Shown here: positions 55,301 through 62,849 of the stretch, in pieces
How positions within the stretch are numbered: the first letter of the stretch is position 1
How the letters are laid out: each line of letters opens with the position of its first letter
Origin: Algibacter miyuki
GTDB lineage: Bacteria; Bacteroidota; Bacteroidia; Flavobacteriales; Flavobacteriaceae
NCBI RefSeq assembly: GCF_030409805.1
Contig: NZ_JAUFQP010000013.1
Span: forward strand, 564,501-628,500
Direction of reading: 5' to 3'
Length of the DNA stretch: 64,000 bases
Position numbers and translations under genes: made by a program
Notes under the pieces: generated by a model
What the model saw: only the letters and a program-made list of their open reading frames with translations
Database searches by the model: none
Told to the model about the DNA's origin: nothing

Positions 55301-55470
55301 TCTTTTTTAGCTTGGGCTTCTATGGTAGCTACAACTTTTAAGGCTGATTTTGGTAACCCTTCAGATTCAAAGCTAGCCACAGACTTCCATAATTCGGAGT
55401 AGTCGGAGTTTTGTGCGGAAGATAGGTTTGAAAAAAGTAGCGTCATTAATATAAACAGTGTGTTTTTCAT
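49387..55470 (-). CDS. Alpha-2-macroglobulin family protein with CNEQ thioester and SusC-like box
   Basis: A 2027-residue exported protein; signal peptide about residues 1-19 (LLFSNLSSAQ), no lipobox. The N-terminal 300 residues are helical, followed by MG-type beta domains (for example FKAYKVSEKQI; TAYKAFLFTDRSIYRPAQTVYFKG near 575 is the MG2 hallmark), a bait/linker zone near 1130-1240, the A2M domain after FSFSTPEALTQWKLQLLAHT near 1260, and the thioester motif CNEQ with Cys1484 in YPYECNEQTFSRYY. A predicted protease trap or envelope surveillance protein. Odd: DETVVVGYGTENKQDLTGAL near residues 1212-1232 copies a SusC signature. It is a single gene. Confidence 0.93.
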   Translation of the reverse strand: MKNTLFILMTLLFSNLSSAQNSDYSELWKSVASFESEGLPKSALKVVATIEAQAKKDKNQPQIIKTMLYKGKYAMVLEDDAQLEIITDFKLKINNSDFPTKNILESVLANLYWQYFQQNRWKFYNRTKTTEKVDTEDFRTWDLQTLFTEIHDHFQNSLQNGLMLQQEDLAQYDVLLNVQENSKIYRPTLFDFLNHAALDFYKTDETHITKPAYKFEIDNPDYLKDSKTFSTLNIESKDATSLQLNALKIYQDVTRFHLKDASPFALAEINIERLKFVENHATFNDKERLLLEALKTERAQLKTHEVSGLYAFEIATIYFNESQKYQPLTVETNRWKAKDAIEICNSVISEFPKSRAAEKCAVLKSTIERKSLEVTTENFLPIQQNARVLVKYKNIDALQFKAYKVSEKQIEKFNKIYQKDEQWAFINNLTATETWNNQLKDENDYQTHSTEILVPKLDNGWYLLVASTPTNSENNFAFADIQVSNMALVETETSEYKIFQIIDRNTGAPIENAKVELTYDVDYSKVSKTEQYTTKNLGDVKIEKSHSKWYRNVRLKVKSDDDLAYFGDYYINRNYDKQEETTTYKAFLFTDRSIYRPAQTVYFKGISMKTEANKSEVLANFDVKVKLFNSNYETINELALKTNEFGSVSGEFILPNTGLNGAYSIEIINSSGPIHLSSRASFSVEEYKRPKFETTFKPVTETYKVNDKITVTGTALAYAGSNITDAKVVYRVHRKVNYPRWYYWYRPFFSSESQEITHGETTTNETGEFEILFDAMPDQSVDKTSLPIFNYEITADVTDINGETRSATTSVRVGYHALVANLSIDALLDKTNKNHEIKIDTKNLNGQFTPANGRIKIYKLEAPKSVLRPRPWQAPDYKQLSEDAFKSLFPHDAYTKEDQPQNWKKGELLFDKTFDTNTKKTLQLGHIKSWASGQYIITLESKDKFGQLVKDETKTTLFSPHDKTLADNQLFSISSDKDRYNVGDKAKITLASSAKNITVTVSIEKDKKIISTELVHLNNNKKTITIPIEKADLGGISVNYSFAAFNSYQSGTAFLLVPYPESKLTIETLTFRDKLQPGTDETWQFKIKGPYGEKASAEVLASMYDASLDQFKYHAWQFNPLPSQTNYTQSQSRSQIGFGTSDFRVYNDYENVRYPQQNFDQLNWFGFYFGRQTRSMMVRGMASMSKKLSGGVAGVQIVEDRMESPEMMMEMESDVSSLDETVVVGYGTENKQDLTGALSEEENETNFDAIQIRKNLQETAFFFPQLKTDDKGNISFSFSTPEALTQWKLQLLAHTKTLESATTTLTTVTQKELMLTPNAPRFLREGDVISISSKISNLTKNQLSGQAKLILTDALTGKSIDVDLGNSDNNKNFTINAKGNTQVAWQLTIPQNVQAVQYKIVAKAGDYSDGEQNALPVLSNRMLVTETLPMWVRSNQTKTFTLDKLKTNNSETLKNHKLTLEITSNPAWYAVQALPYLMEYPYECNEQTFSRYYANALASHIANSNPRIQEVFNQWKNTDALLSNLEKNEDLKSILIQETPWLRDAQSETEQKKRIALLFDLNKMNNELQSAIGKLNANQMTSGAWPWFKGGRENRYITQHIITGFGHLKQLSVTENTDDTAEMISKAIRFLDAEFVKEYNDIRKYDKNVDLSLDHLSYTQLHYLYMRSFFSEVKKSKEVETISAYYQTQIQKYWLKRSLYAKGLMALISHRNADKTTASKILKSLKETSITSQELGMYWKANTNSWYWYQAPIETQALLIEAFSEIENDTETIDNLKIWLLKNKQTNRWKTTKSTTDAVYALLLQGSDWLSVTDAVEVVLGGQKIEASKLENVKIEAGTGYYKTSWNTSEIKSEMADVTLTKKGNGIAWGSLYWQYFEDLDQITSAETPLKLEKKLFLKTNTDTGEEITEINKNTALKVGDLVRVRIELRSDRAMEFVHMKDMRAAGFEPINVISTYKWQDGLGYYESTKDASTNFFFDYLPKGVYVFEYDLRVNNSGNMSNGITTIQSMYAPEFSSHSEGVRVFVD

Positions 55471-55584
55471 GGTTTTAATTTATCTCTTAAAGTATATTCA
55501 AAATCCGTTCCAAAAAATGATGAATGCGTAAACGGTTTCTTTGGATGAGTGAAGTTAACCATTTTTCGAGTAACCGAGAAAGTT

Positions 55585-55592
55585 TAACTTTG
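55585..55592 (+). promoter_or_regulatory. -7 element of the TPR gene at 55612
   Basis: TAACTTTG, an exact TAnnTTTG match, 19 bp before the ATG. A TTTTTCG stretch 16-20 bp upstream is a poor -33 candidate. Confidence 0.5.
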
Positions 55593-55611
55593 CCTTTTCG
55601 ACCTAAATATT

Positions 55612-56565
55612 ATGAATAAATTTTTCTTTTTACTTCTGGTTCCCTTTTGGGCGGTTTGTCAAACTTCTATAACGGATTTTGAAACGCTTATAGAGCAGAA
55701 AGAATATAAAAAAGTAGTGCCTTTATTGACTATTTATTTGAAAAACGAACCTCATGATTTAAAGGCTAAGGAGTTGCTTGGTGATGCTTATGGCTATCAA
55801 AAACAATGGGATAAAGCGAGTGGGCTTTATAAAGATTTAGTGCAAAAACAGCCAAATACAGCCAATTATCATTATAAATATGGTGGTGCTTTAGGTATGA
55901 AAGCGCTTTCGGTAAGTAAGTTTACGGCTTTAGGACTCATTGGAGATATTAAAAATGCCTTTTTAAAAGCTGCTGAATTGGATGCGAGCCATATTGAAAC
56001 GCGTTGGGCTTTGGTTGAATTATATATGCAATTGCCTGGAGTTATTGGTGGAAGCATGAGTAAATCGTTGCGTTACGCCAATGAATTGGAAAATCTTTCT
56101 AAAGTGGATGGCTTTTTAGCGAAAGGATATATTTATGAGTATGACGACGATCCTGAACAAGCTGAAAAATATTATAAAATGGCTATACAGGAGGGAGGTT
56201 CATTAACTTGTTTTAATAAGTTGACTACGCTTTACGAAAATGAAAATCAACCTGAAAAAGCAATTCAGAATATAGAAGCGGCTCAGGAAAAACATCAGCG
56301 AAATGCGTTGCACTACCAAATAGGAAAAGTGGCTGCGGAATATCATATTGAACTTGAAAAAGGAGAGGCTTGTTTAAAAACCTATTTAGCACATTATTCA
56401 GCTAAAGATGGGGTGCCAAAAGCCTGGGCAAATTACCGGTTGGCACAAATAGAAATGCATAAAAAGAATAAAGCAAATGCTTTGGAATATATCGATTTAG
56501 CTATTTCTGAATTACCAAAAATTAAGGTTTTTACTGAAACAAAAGCAGCTGTTTTGAACCTATAA
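55612..56565 (+). CDS. Exported tetratricopeptide-repeat protein
   Basis: A 317-residue protein with a signal peptide (about residues 1-17, LLVPFWAVCQ; a lipobox is not convincing) and about six TPR-like helical pairs, for example EPHDLKAKELLGDAYGYQKQWDKASGLYKDL in part (landmarks ELLGDAYGYQ, NYHYKYGGALG) and KAIQNIEAAQEKHQRNALHY. TPRs mediate protein contacts; no partner is visible nearby. The following gene converges after 23 bp. Confidence 0.82.
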   Translation: MNKFFFLLLVPFWAVCQTSITDFETLIEQKEYKKVVPLLTIYLKNEPHDLKAKELLGDAYGYQKQWDKASGLYKDLVQKQPNTANYHYKYGGALGMKALSVSKFTALGLIGDIKNAFLKAAELDASHIETRWALVELYMQLPGVIGGSMSKSLRYANELENLSKVDGFLAKGYIYEYDDDPEQAEKYYKMAIQEGGSLTCFNKLTTLYENENQPEKAIQNIEAAQEKHQRNALHYQIGKVAAEYHIELEKGEACLKTYLAHYSAKDGVPKAWANYRLAQIEMHKKNKANALEYIDLAISELPKIKVFTETKAAVLNL

Positions 56566-56588
56566 TATTTTGATAAATTGAGTTTGAA

Positions 56589-57584
56589 TTATGAGTTTAA
56601 CCTTTCAAATTTAAAAACAGTATCATCTTGCTTAATGTTGAAAAATTTACAGTTTGAATAAGGTATAAACTGATACGTTTCGTCATAATTAAAAGTAGCA
56701 TCATTCATTTTAAAAAGCGCATCAACATCGACGTTTCCGTAAGGCGAAATTCTTCGGAATCTATATATGGATGTGTCGTCTGTTTTATGTAATTCGAACC
56801 AAGCGCCGGCAGCAATACCAGAAAGCCATTGGGCTTTTTCATGTAAACCATCCACGTGTTTTACAATGGTTGTACCTACTAAATTTACTTTGTGATCTTT
56901 TAATTGGTCTAAAAAGCAACGGATGTTTTCGCTTTGTTGAGAGCCTTTAAATTCTGAAATATCTCCTTGTTGAGACACTTCAAAAGGATGTTTTTCCGTA
57001 TTAGATAGCAATACATTGCCAACGGTGCTTGGCGTAAACCATTTCGATTTTATTAAACGTTTTTGCATGTTAGTATTAGTTACCGATGCAATTAAGGTAT
57101 CTGTAACAAAACGGGCACAATTGGAAGCGTTTTTAATGAATGCGGCATAACGAATAAAATGCTTGTTTTGCATTTTGGTAATATGCGTTCTAGCTTTATT
57201 GTAATCTACAGCGTTGCAAACGGAGGCGACCATTTTTCCTTCGCCATGCGTTAATTTGGGGTGTGTAGCTAGAAATTCTAAAATAGCATTGATATTTACA
57301 ATACGATCATTTTTTATATCGGCTATTATTGGAATTTTTAATTCGTAATCAGTATCATTTCCACGAACGCGCCCCGTAGGTTCAGGGGTTATGTAACGTC
57401 CAAAATCGTGATATTCTAAAACACCAGTTTCCTTGTTAATTAAAACCAAAGCGGCATGCCCGGCACGTAAATAATCTTTTTTTCCTACGCCTATAAATCT
57501 AAGAAATGGAGAAAACCATTCTTTAGAAACTAAAACGATGGTGTCTGGATAGGCTAGGGTTAAAATAAATGCAGTATTACTCAT
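56589..57584 (-). CDS. Uncharacterised protein with papain-like His/Cys signature
   Basis: 331 residues, mostly soluble, with no signal peptide. RAGHAALVLINKETGVLEYHDFGRYITPEP near residues 41-70 (landmarks GHAALVL, YHDFGRY) and SNCARFVTDTL near 153 resemble the His-then-Cys order of permuted NlpC/P60- and LRAT-like enzymes. I do not firmly recognise a named family (possibly DUF6695). It overlaps the upstream NRDE gene by 8 nt, so they are co-translated. If active it would be a thiol hydrolase or acyltransferase; that is inference. Confidence 0.7.
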   Translation of the reverse strand: MSNTAFILTLAYPDTIVLVSKEWFSPFLRFIGVGKKDYLRAGHAALVLINKETGVLEYHDFGRYITPEPTGRVRGNDTDYELKIPIIADIKNDRIVNINAILEFLATHPKLTHGEGKMVASVCNAVDYNKARTHITKMQNKHFIRYAAFIKNASNCARFVTDTLIASVTNTNMQKRLIKSKWFTPSTVGNVLLSNTEKHPFEVSQQGDISEFKGSQQSENIRCFLDQLKDHKVNLVGTTIVKHVDGLHEKAQWLSGIAAGAWFELHKTDDTSIYRFRRISPYGNVDVDALFKMNDATFNYDETYQFIPYSNCKFFNIKQDDTVFKFERLNS

Positions 57585-58302
57585 TTACAACTTGGGGCGT
57601 TTTAAATGTTTTGGTATCTAAAGTATTATCTTGTCTATTCTCGTAGCGCATCTCAATGTGGTCGTTTATTTTATTAACCTGAGTGATACTTGTTGTTTTT
57701 ATAGCATTACGATTCATAATAACACCATAATCGCTATTGCTTTTGCCTGCGGTTTTATGAAACTTCAAGGCAGATTCCGCTGTTAATTCATTTTCAGCTT
57801 TAAAGTTTTCAAACCATTGTAAACGTTCCGCTTTCATGTTTTGATTATATAAAGTAGAGGAGGACCAAACTTTAGGTTCTAATGGAAGTTTGGTAATGTG
57901 CTTTTTGTGACCATCCCAAACCAATTCGTAAAAAGCTAAATTGGTATTCCAATCGGCTACTACGATGGTAAAAGGTTCTATATCATCTAAAAGATAATTT
58001 TTCATGCAGATTTCGATGTTATCCGCAATTAAAAAATCGTTTACTACAATGCCACGACTATATCGGTAATTGCTCTTTTTTTTATGATTTTCGAAAGCAC
58101 CATTAAGCAAGCAGATGAGTCTATTTTTTTCACTGATGCCAATCCATGTGCCACCTGCTAATTCATCCTTCGGAAAAAGCAAAGTGGTGTTTTTTATCGT
58201 ATAAAAATCTGGAGCTAAAGTTTTACGGTTCGGTGTTTCGTCTCTGTTAGAAGTTAACACAAAACCGTTGTTTCCTTTAGGGAAAATAGTAACTGTACAC
58301 AT
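57577..58302 (-). CDS. NRDE family protein (TANGO2-like)
   Basis: A 241-residue protein beginning MCTVTIFPKGNNGFVLTSNRDE, with the family NRDE motif at residues 19-22 and Cys2 in the position of an N-terminal nucleophile. GGTWIGISEKNRLICLLNG follows near residue 45, as in TANGO2 relatives. Eukaryotic TANGO2 is linked to heme or lipid handling; the bacterial role is unknown. It is first of a two-gene minus-strand operon with the papain-like protein (8-nt overlap). Confidence 0.87.
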   Translation of the reverse strand: MCTVTIFPKGNNGFVLTSNRDETPNRKTLAPDFYTIKNTTLLFPKDELAGGTWIGISEKNRLICLLNGAFENHKKKSNYRYSRGIVVNDFLIADNIEICMKNYLLDDIEPFTIVVADWNTNLAFYELVWDGHKKHITKLPLEPKVWSSSTLYNQNMKAERLQWFENFKAENELTAESALKFHKTAGKSNSDYGVIMNRNAIKTTSITQVNKINDHIEMRYENRQDNTLDTKTFKTPQVVNE

Positions 58303-58550
58303 AAAATAATAGTCTGTAAACCGATTGGCAACTTACGAAAAAAAAAGTTTTTAATTTAAAAGCTTTCGTAAAAGCGGGGTCTGTGCTTAAAACTTCCGAA
58401 GAAATGTTTTAGAAAATAAGCTTTTCATATGCGCGATTTAAGAGGGGGCCTTTTCAGTTATATGAATTCAATTTGAAAAGCGTCTAAATTCTTTTTAAAA
58501 TTAACGTTGTTTTATGAACTGCTGAATATTATTTATCATTAAAAAATTCT

Positions 58551-58558
58551 TAGATTTG
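58551..58558 (+). promoter_or_regulatory. -7 element of pruA
   Basis: TAGATTTG, an exact TAnnTTTG match, 42 bp before the ATG. No good -33 box. The rest of the 298-bp gap 58303-58600 shows nothing I can name. Confidence 0.5.
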
Positions 58559-58600
58559 TAGTGTATTTACTGAAAATTCAATAATAAAAAATCGATTATC

Positions 58601-60229
58601 ATGGGAAAAGGCTTTTTTAATGTACCAGTTGCTGTAAACGAACCTGTAAAAACGTATGCTCCGGGAAGTCCTGAGCGCGCGGAAGTTTTAGCGACTTACA
58701 AAACAATGTTTAATAGCAAAGTAGATGTTCCTTTATATATAAATGGTGAAGATGTAACAACGGGTAACACCAGAACAATGTCGCCTCCACACGATCATAA
58801 ACATGTGGTTGGAACTTATCATTTAGCTGAACAAAAACATGTTGACGATGCGATTTCTACCGCATTAGAGGCAAGAAAAACATGGAGTAAAATGCCATGG
58901 GAACAGCGTGCAGCTATATTTTTAAAGGCAGCTGAGTTAGTTGCTGGACCATATAGAGCTAAAATAAATGCGGCAACAATGATTGCGCAATCTAAAAATA
59001 TTTATCAAGCAGAAATTGATGCGGCTTGCGAGCTTGTTGACTTCTTACGTTTTAATGTTCAGTTTATGACGGACATTTATATGGAGCAACCAGAAAGTAC
59101 AAGCGATGCTTGGAACCGTGTTGAGTATCGTCCGTTAGAAGGTTTTACTTACGCTGTAACACCTTTTAATTTTACAGCTATTGCCGGGAATTTACCAGCT
59201 TGTATGGCCTTAATGGGAAATGTTGTGGTTTGGAAACCTAGTGATAGCCAAGTGTATTCAGCTAAAATAATCATGGATATTTTTAAAGAAGCTGGCGTAC
59301 CTGCAGGCGTTATTAATGTGGTGTTCGGAGATCCGGTTATGATTTCGAATACGGTTTTAGCAAGTCCAGATTTTTCTGGTTTGCACTTTACAGGATCTAC
59401 TTTTGTATTTAAGGAACTTTGGAAACAAATAGGAAACAACATTCATAATTATAAAACCTATCCTAAAATTGTTGGTGAAACTGGAGGGAAAGATTTTATT
59501 GTAGCTCATAAAACGGCTAATTCTAAGCAAGTTGCAACGGCTATTGTTCGTGGTGCTTTTGAATTTCAAGGTCAGAAATGTAGTGCAGCATCTCGTGCTT
59601 ATGTTCCGCAAAGTTTGTGGAGCGATGTTAAAAAATATGTGATTGAAGATGTGAACTCGTTTAAAATAGGGTCTCCTGCAGATATGGAAAACTTTATAAC
59701 CGCAGTAATTCACGAAGGATCGTTTGATAAATTAGCTAAATTTATTGATCAAGCTAAAGCGGATGCCGATGCTGAAATAATTGTTGGTGGCGGATATGAT
59801 AAAAGTGAAGGTTATTTCATTGAGCCTACGGTTATTGTTACAACAGATCCAAAATACACCACGATGTGTACCGAGCTATTTGGTCCAGTAATAACCATTT
59901 ATGTTTATGAAGACGACGCTTACGCGGAAACTTTAACGTTGGTAGATCAAACTAGTGACTATGCCTTAACAGGTGCGATATTGGCTACTGATAGGTATGC
60001 AGTAACTCAGGCAACTGATGCATTGCAGAATGCCGCAGGAAACTTTTATATTAATGATAAGCCAACTGGAGCCGTTGTTGGGCAACAACCTTTTGGTGGA
60101 GCTAGAGCATCGGGAACCAATGATAAAGCCGGAAGCGCTCAAAATTTATTACGTTGGGTATCGCCTAGGATGATAAAAGAAACGTTTGTAACACCAACCG
60201 ATTACCGTTACCCGTTTTTAGGAGAATAA
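58601..60229 (+). CDS. pruA: L-glutamate gamma-semialdehyde dehydrogenase
   Basis: NAD-dependent oxidation of glutamate semialdehyde (P5C) to glutamate in proline degradation. An aldehyde dehydrogenase of 542 residues: YAVTPFNFTAIAGNLP near 185, the cofactor motif FTGSTFVFKEL near 266, ETGGKDF near 293, and catalytic Cys327 in EFQGQKCSAASRAYVP. PFGGARASGTNDKAG near 493 is typical of the P5CDH subgroup. The proline dehydrogenase gene is not in the window. A strong terminator follows. Confidence 0.95.
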   Translation: MGKGFFNVPVAVNEPVKTYAPGSPERAEVLATYKTMFNSKVDVPLYINGEDVTTGNTRTMSPPHDHKHVVGTYHLAEQKHVDDAISTALEARKTWSKMPWEQRAAIFLKAAELVAGPYRAKINAATMIAQSKNIYQAEIDAACELVDFLRFNVQFMTDIYMEQPESTSDAWNRVEYRPLEGFTYAVTPFNFTAIAGNLPACMALMGNVVVWKPSDSQVYSAKIIMDIFKEAGVPAGVINVVFGDPVMISNTVLASPDFSGLHFTGSTFVFKELWKQIGNNIHNYKTYPKIVGETGGKDFIVAHKTANSKQVATAIVRGAFEFQGQKCSAASRAYVPQSLWSDVKKYVIEDVNSFKIGSPADMENFITAVIHEGSFDKLAKFIDQAKADADAEIIVGGGYDKSEGYFIEPTVIVTTDPKYTTMCTELFGPVITIYVYEDDAYAETLTLVDQTSDYALTGAILATDRYAVTQATDALQNAAGNFYINDKPTGAVVGQQPFGGARASGTNDKAGSAQNLLRWVSPRMIKETFVTPTDYRYPFLGE

Positions 60230-60291
60230 TTTAAGAGGAATTGAAGAAACTCAAAATGAGATTTTAAAAGTTCTAAATTTAATATTAACAT

Positions 60292-60328
60292 AAAAAGACC
60301 ATCTGATTATTTTCAGGTGGTCTTTTTT
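60292..60328 (+). terminator. Terminator after pruA
   Basis: AAAAAGACCA-t-CTGA, TTATT loop, TCAG-g-TGGTC then six T. It lies upstream of the VOC gene, whose open frame extends back into it without coding. Confidence 0.88.
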
Positions 60329-60484
60329 CGTTTTGTTGGGGTTTTGAAATTGAGTAGAATTTCAGTTATCTTCGTTTGGTGTGATGACGTATTCATCTGC
60401 ATTGAGGTTTGGAAGATCTTTTTATTAAGTTTAATGAAAGAAATTCAACCTCTCCAAAATACTTCCGAAGAAATAAATTTTATC

Positions 60485-60826
60485 ATGAAAAACAATCATA
60501 TTAATTACATTGAACTTTATGCTCATAATTTAGAAGCTATAAAAACATTTTATCAATATTGTTTTGATTGGGAATTTACCGATTACGGACCAACTTATGT
60601 CGCTTTTAAAAACAGTGGGCTAGAGGGCGGTTTTGAATATAGGGAAGGCAAAATTGTAAATGGCGCCTTGGTGGTTTTATTTCATGAGGATTTAATGTCG
60701 ATAAAAGCTAAAATTGAACAGGCTGGTGGACGTATTTCAAAAGGGATATTCTCGTTTCCTGGTGGTAATCGATTTCAGTTTTTAGATCCTTCGGGGAATG
60801 AATTGGCGGTTTGGTGCCCTGTTTAA
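60485..60826 (+). CDS. VOC (glyoxalase/bleomycin resistance-like) family protein
   Basis: 113 residues forming one vicinal-oxygen-chelate domain: INYIELYAHNLEAIKTFYQYCFDWEF at the start and GGNRFQFLDPSGNELAVWC at the end. The family is metal-dependent and diverse; substrate unknown. The frame is open back to 60317, but those residues are not VOC-like and run into the pruA terminator. ATG 60485 sits just before the first beta strand and is the best start; ATG 60434 is a second choice. Confidence 0.82.
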   Translation: MKNNHINYIELYAHNLEAIKTFYQYCFDWEFTDYGPTYVAFKNSGLEGGFEYREGKIVNGALVVLFHEDLMSIKAKIEQAGGRISKGIFSFPGGNRFQFLDPSGNELAVWCPV

Positions 60827-61016
60827 ATTGACCAGAGAAAGATTAAATAGTAGTAAAATCTTGATTCTGGTAGTGGATTGGTTTTTAGTATTTCAGTCAT
60901 AATTATTGTTTTTAAATAAAAAGTAAGGCTTTGCTTCATATTATAAAAATTAATTACCTTTCATAAAAAATTGTAAAGTCTTAAAAAGTGGCATATTAAT
61001 TGTTCGATTAATAGTT

Positions 61017-61976
61017 ATGAAGAAATCCATTATTGTAATTATAGTATTGTTACCGCTGTTTATGTTTGGGCAGGCGAATAAATTATTCCGCAAAGCCTTA
61101 AAAACTGAAGATTTAAAAGAGCGTGTAGAGCTTCTAGATCAAGCTATAAGTATTAATCCTGATAAGTTGGATGCTTATTTTTACCGTGCAATTGCCAAAA
61201 ACGATTTGGGTGATTATACGGGGGCAATTGTTGATTATTCTAAAATTATTATAGAAGAACCTGATGCAGATTCTTACTTTAACCGTGGGAATGCCCGTTA
61301 TAGTTTAGCTGATTTTGAAGGCGCTAAAGCTGATTACTTAAAAGCCACCGAGTTAGACCCCTATTTTATTGACGCGCTTTATAGTTTAGGTTGCGCGCAT
61401 TTTGATTTAGGTAATTATGACGAAGCTATAGAGGTGTTTAATTTGGTTGTAATTAAAGAGCCTTATTACGCAAAAGTGTACACCATGCGCGGGTTAGCGT
61501 ATGAGCACCTTGATAACTTTAAAAAAGCAATAGATAATTATACAGTAGCTGTACTTATGGATCCGTCGGCAGATACTTACTATAATCGCGGTGTTTATTT
61601 GTTAGGCATTAATTATTATAAGAAGGCAAAATCTGATTTTTCGCAAGTTATTAGCCGAAACGAAAATAATAGTTTTGCGTATTTTTATCGCGGAGCTTGT
61701 CATTTTCTTTTAGGAAAATATAAAAATGCGGACACCGACTTTAGCACGGCCTTAAAATTTGATAGTTTAGATTTTGATGCGATGCTTGGACTGTCAATGA
61801 TGTATTATAAACAGAACGATTTGGCAAATTCTAAGGCTTATTTCGATAAGGCAAAAGCCATCCTACAAAGCAACGGAAACACCACTTCGGGAATTGAGCT
61901 GTTTGAAAATACGTATTGGTATAAAAATCAGTTTTATTTCTTTACAGGGATTTTTAAAGAGATAGACCAACTATAA
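61017..61976 (+). CDS. Exported tetratricopeptide-repeat protein
   Basis: 319 residues; signal peptide about 1-19 (IVLLPLFMFGQ). Some seven classical TPRs run from about residue 22, for example PDADSYFNRGNARYSLADFEGA and PSADTYYNRGVYLLGINYYKKA in part, all of the 34-residue type with the W/Y-G-A pattern. A scaffold role is likely, partner unknown. The 190-bp region before it shows no clear promoter. It converges with rsmG after 10 bp. Confidence 0.88.
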   Translation: MKKSIIVIIVLLPLFMFGQANKLFRKALKTEDLKERVELLDQAISINPDKLDAYFYRAIAKNDLGDYTGAIVDYSKIIIEEPDADSYFNRGNARYSLADFEGAKADYLKATELDPYFIDALYSLGCAHFDLGNYDEAIEVFNLVVIKEPYYAKVYTMRGLAYEHLDNFKKAIDNYTVAVLMDPSADTYYNRGVYLLGINYYKKAKSDFSQVISRNENNSFAYFYRGACHFLLGKYKNADTDFSTALKFDSLDFDAMLGLSMMYYKQNDLANSKAYFDKAKAILQSNGNTTSGIELFENTYWYKNQFYFFTGIFKEIDQL

Positions 61977-61986
61977 TTATTGTTAA

Positions 61987-62616
61987 TTATCCACGAAACT
62001 TTAAAGGTAAATGCACTACTTTTTTAGTGTCGTAAAAATCTTCTTCATAATAATCAGAGATATTATAGATTGTTGTGGTTTTGTAATCTTTTAATTCTTC
62101 GGTTAAATCTCCCCCTTTTAAGTATAAAATTCCGTTTTTAAGGTCATGTTTTTGTTCTTTAGCTACTTTTCCTTTAATCCAATGCACAAAAGTTGGCATC
62201 GCAGCAACGGCACGGCTAACAATAAAATCGTAAGTTCCTTTAGTGTCTTCCACACGACTATGCGTGGTTTTTACGTTGGTTAAACCTAGTCCTTCGACTA
62301 CTTCGTTTACCACTTTTAACTTCTTTGCAATACTATCTACCAAGTGAAATGAGCATTCAGGAAATAGTATGGCTAAAGGAATACCTGGAAAACCACCACC
62401 AGTACCAACATCTAAAATTTGGCTACCATCTTTAAATTGAATCACCTTTGCAATAGCTAGTGAATGTAGTACGTGACGTAAATAAAGCTCGTCGATATCT
62501 TTTCTAGAAACGACATTTATTTTTAAATTCCAATCTTGATAAAGGGCCTCTAATAAGGTGAATTTTTCAATTTGGTCTTCGGTTAAATCGGGGAAATATT
62601 TTAAAATGAGTTTCAT
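61987..62616 (-). CDS. rsmG: 16S rRNA (guanine527-N7)-methyltransferase
   Basis: SAM-dependent methylation of G527 of 16S rRNA. The Rossmann motif ILDVGTGGGFPGIPLAILFP is near residues 68-87, WNLKINVVSRKD near 30 and FIVSRAVAAMPTFVHW near 131, all RsmG landmarks. At 209 residues it is full length. It is a stand-alone minus-strand gene; the 233-bp region between it and the desaturase holds only the promoter at 62789. Confidence 0.95.
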   Translation of the reverse strand: MKLILKYFPDLTEDQIEKFTLLEALYQDWNLKINVVSRKDIDELYLRHVLHSLAIAKVIQFKDGSQILDVGTGGGFPGIPLAILFPECSFHLVDSIAKKLKVVNEVVEGLGLTNVKTTHSRVEDTKGTYDFIVSRAVAAMPTFVHWIKGKVAKEQKHDLKNGILYLKGGDLTEELKDYKTTTIYNISDYYEEDFYDTKKVVHLPLKFRG

Positions 62617-62788
62617 TGGTGTTCTAATTTATATATGATTTACCGAGTTGTTTTCTTAAAACACCATATACTGATGATTTCGTAATTGGCGTTCGGTAAA
62701 TTGTAATGTTGTTAAATTTTCAACAAAAATATACTTTTTAACTGCATTATTTTACAAAAAATTAGGATAACTTAAATAGCATTATTCC

Positions 62789-62796
62789 TATCTTTG
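62789..62796 (+). promoter_or_regulatory. -7 element of the desaturase gene
   Basis: TATCTTTG, an exact TAnnTTTG match, about 53 bp before the ATG. No clear -33 box. Confidence 0.5.
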
Positions 62797-62849
62797 CAGC
62801 AAGGTATGATCAAATAATTTATTTTAGAAATCATATTAAAATTGATAGC

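Noticed and set aside
60317-60484. Extended N-terminus of the VOC protein
   Set aside because: The region includes the arm of the pruA terminator and has no relation to the VOC fold.
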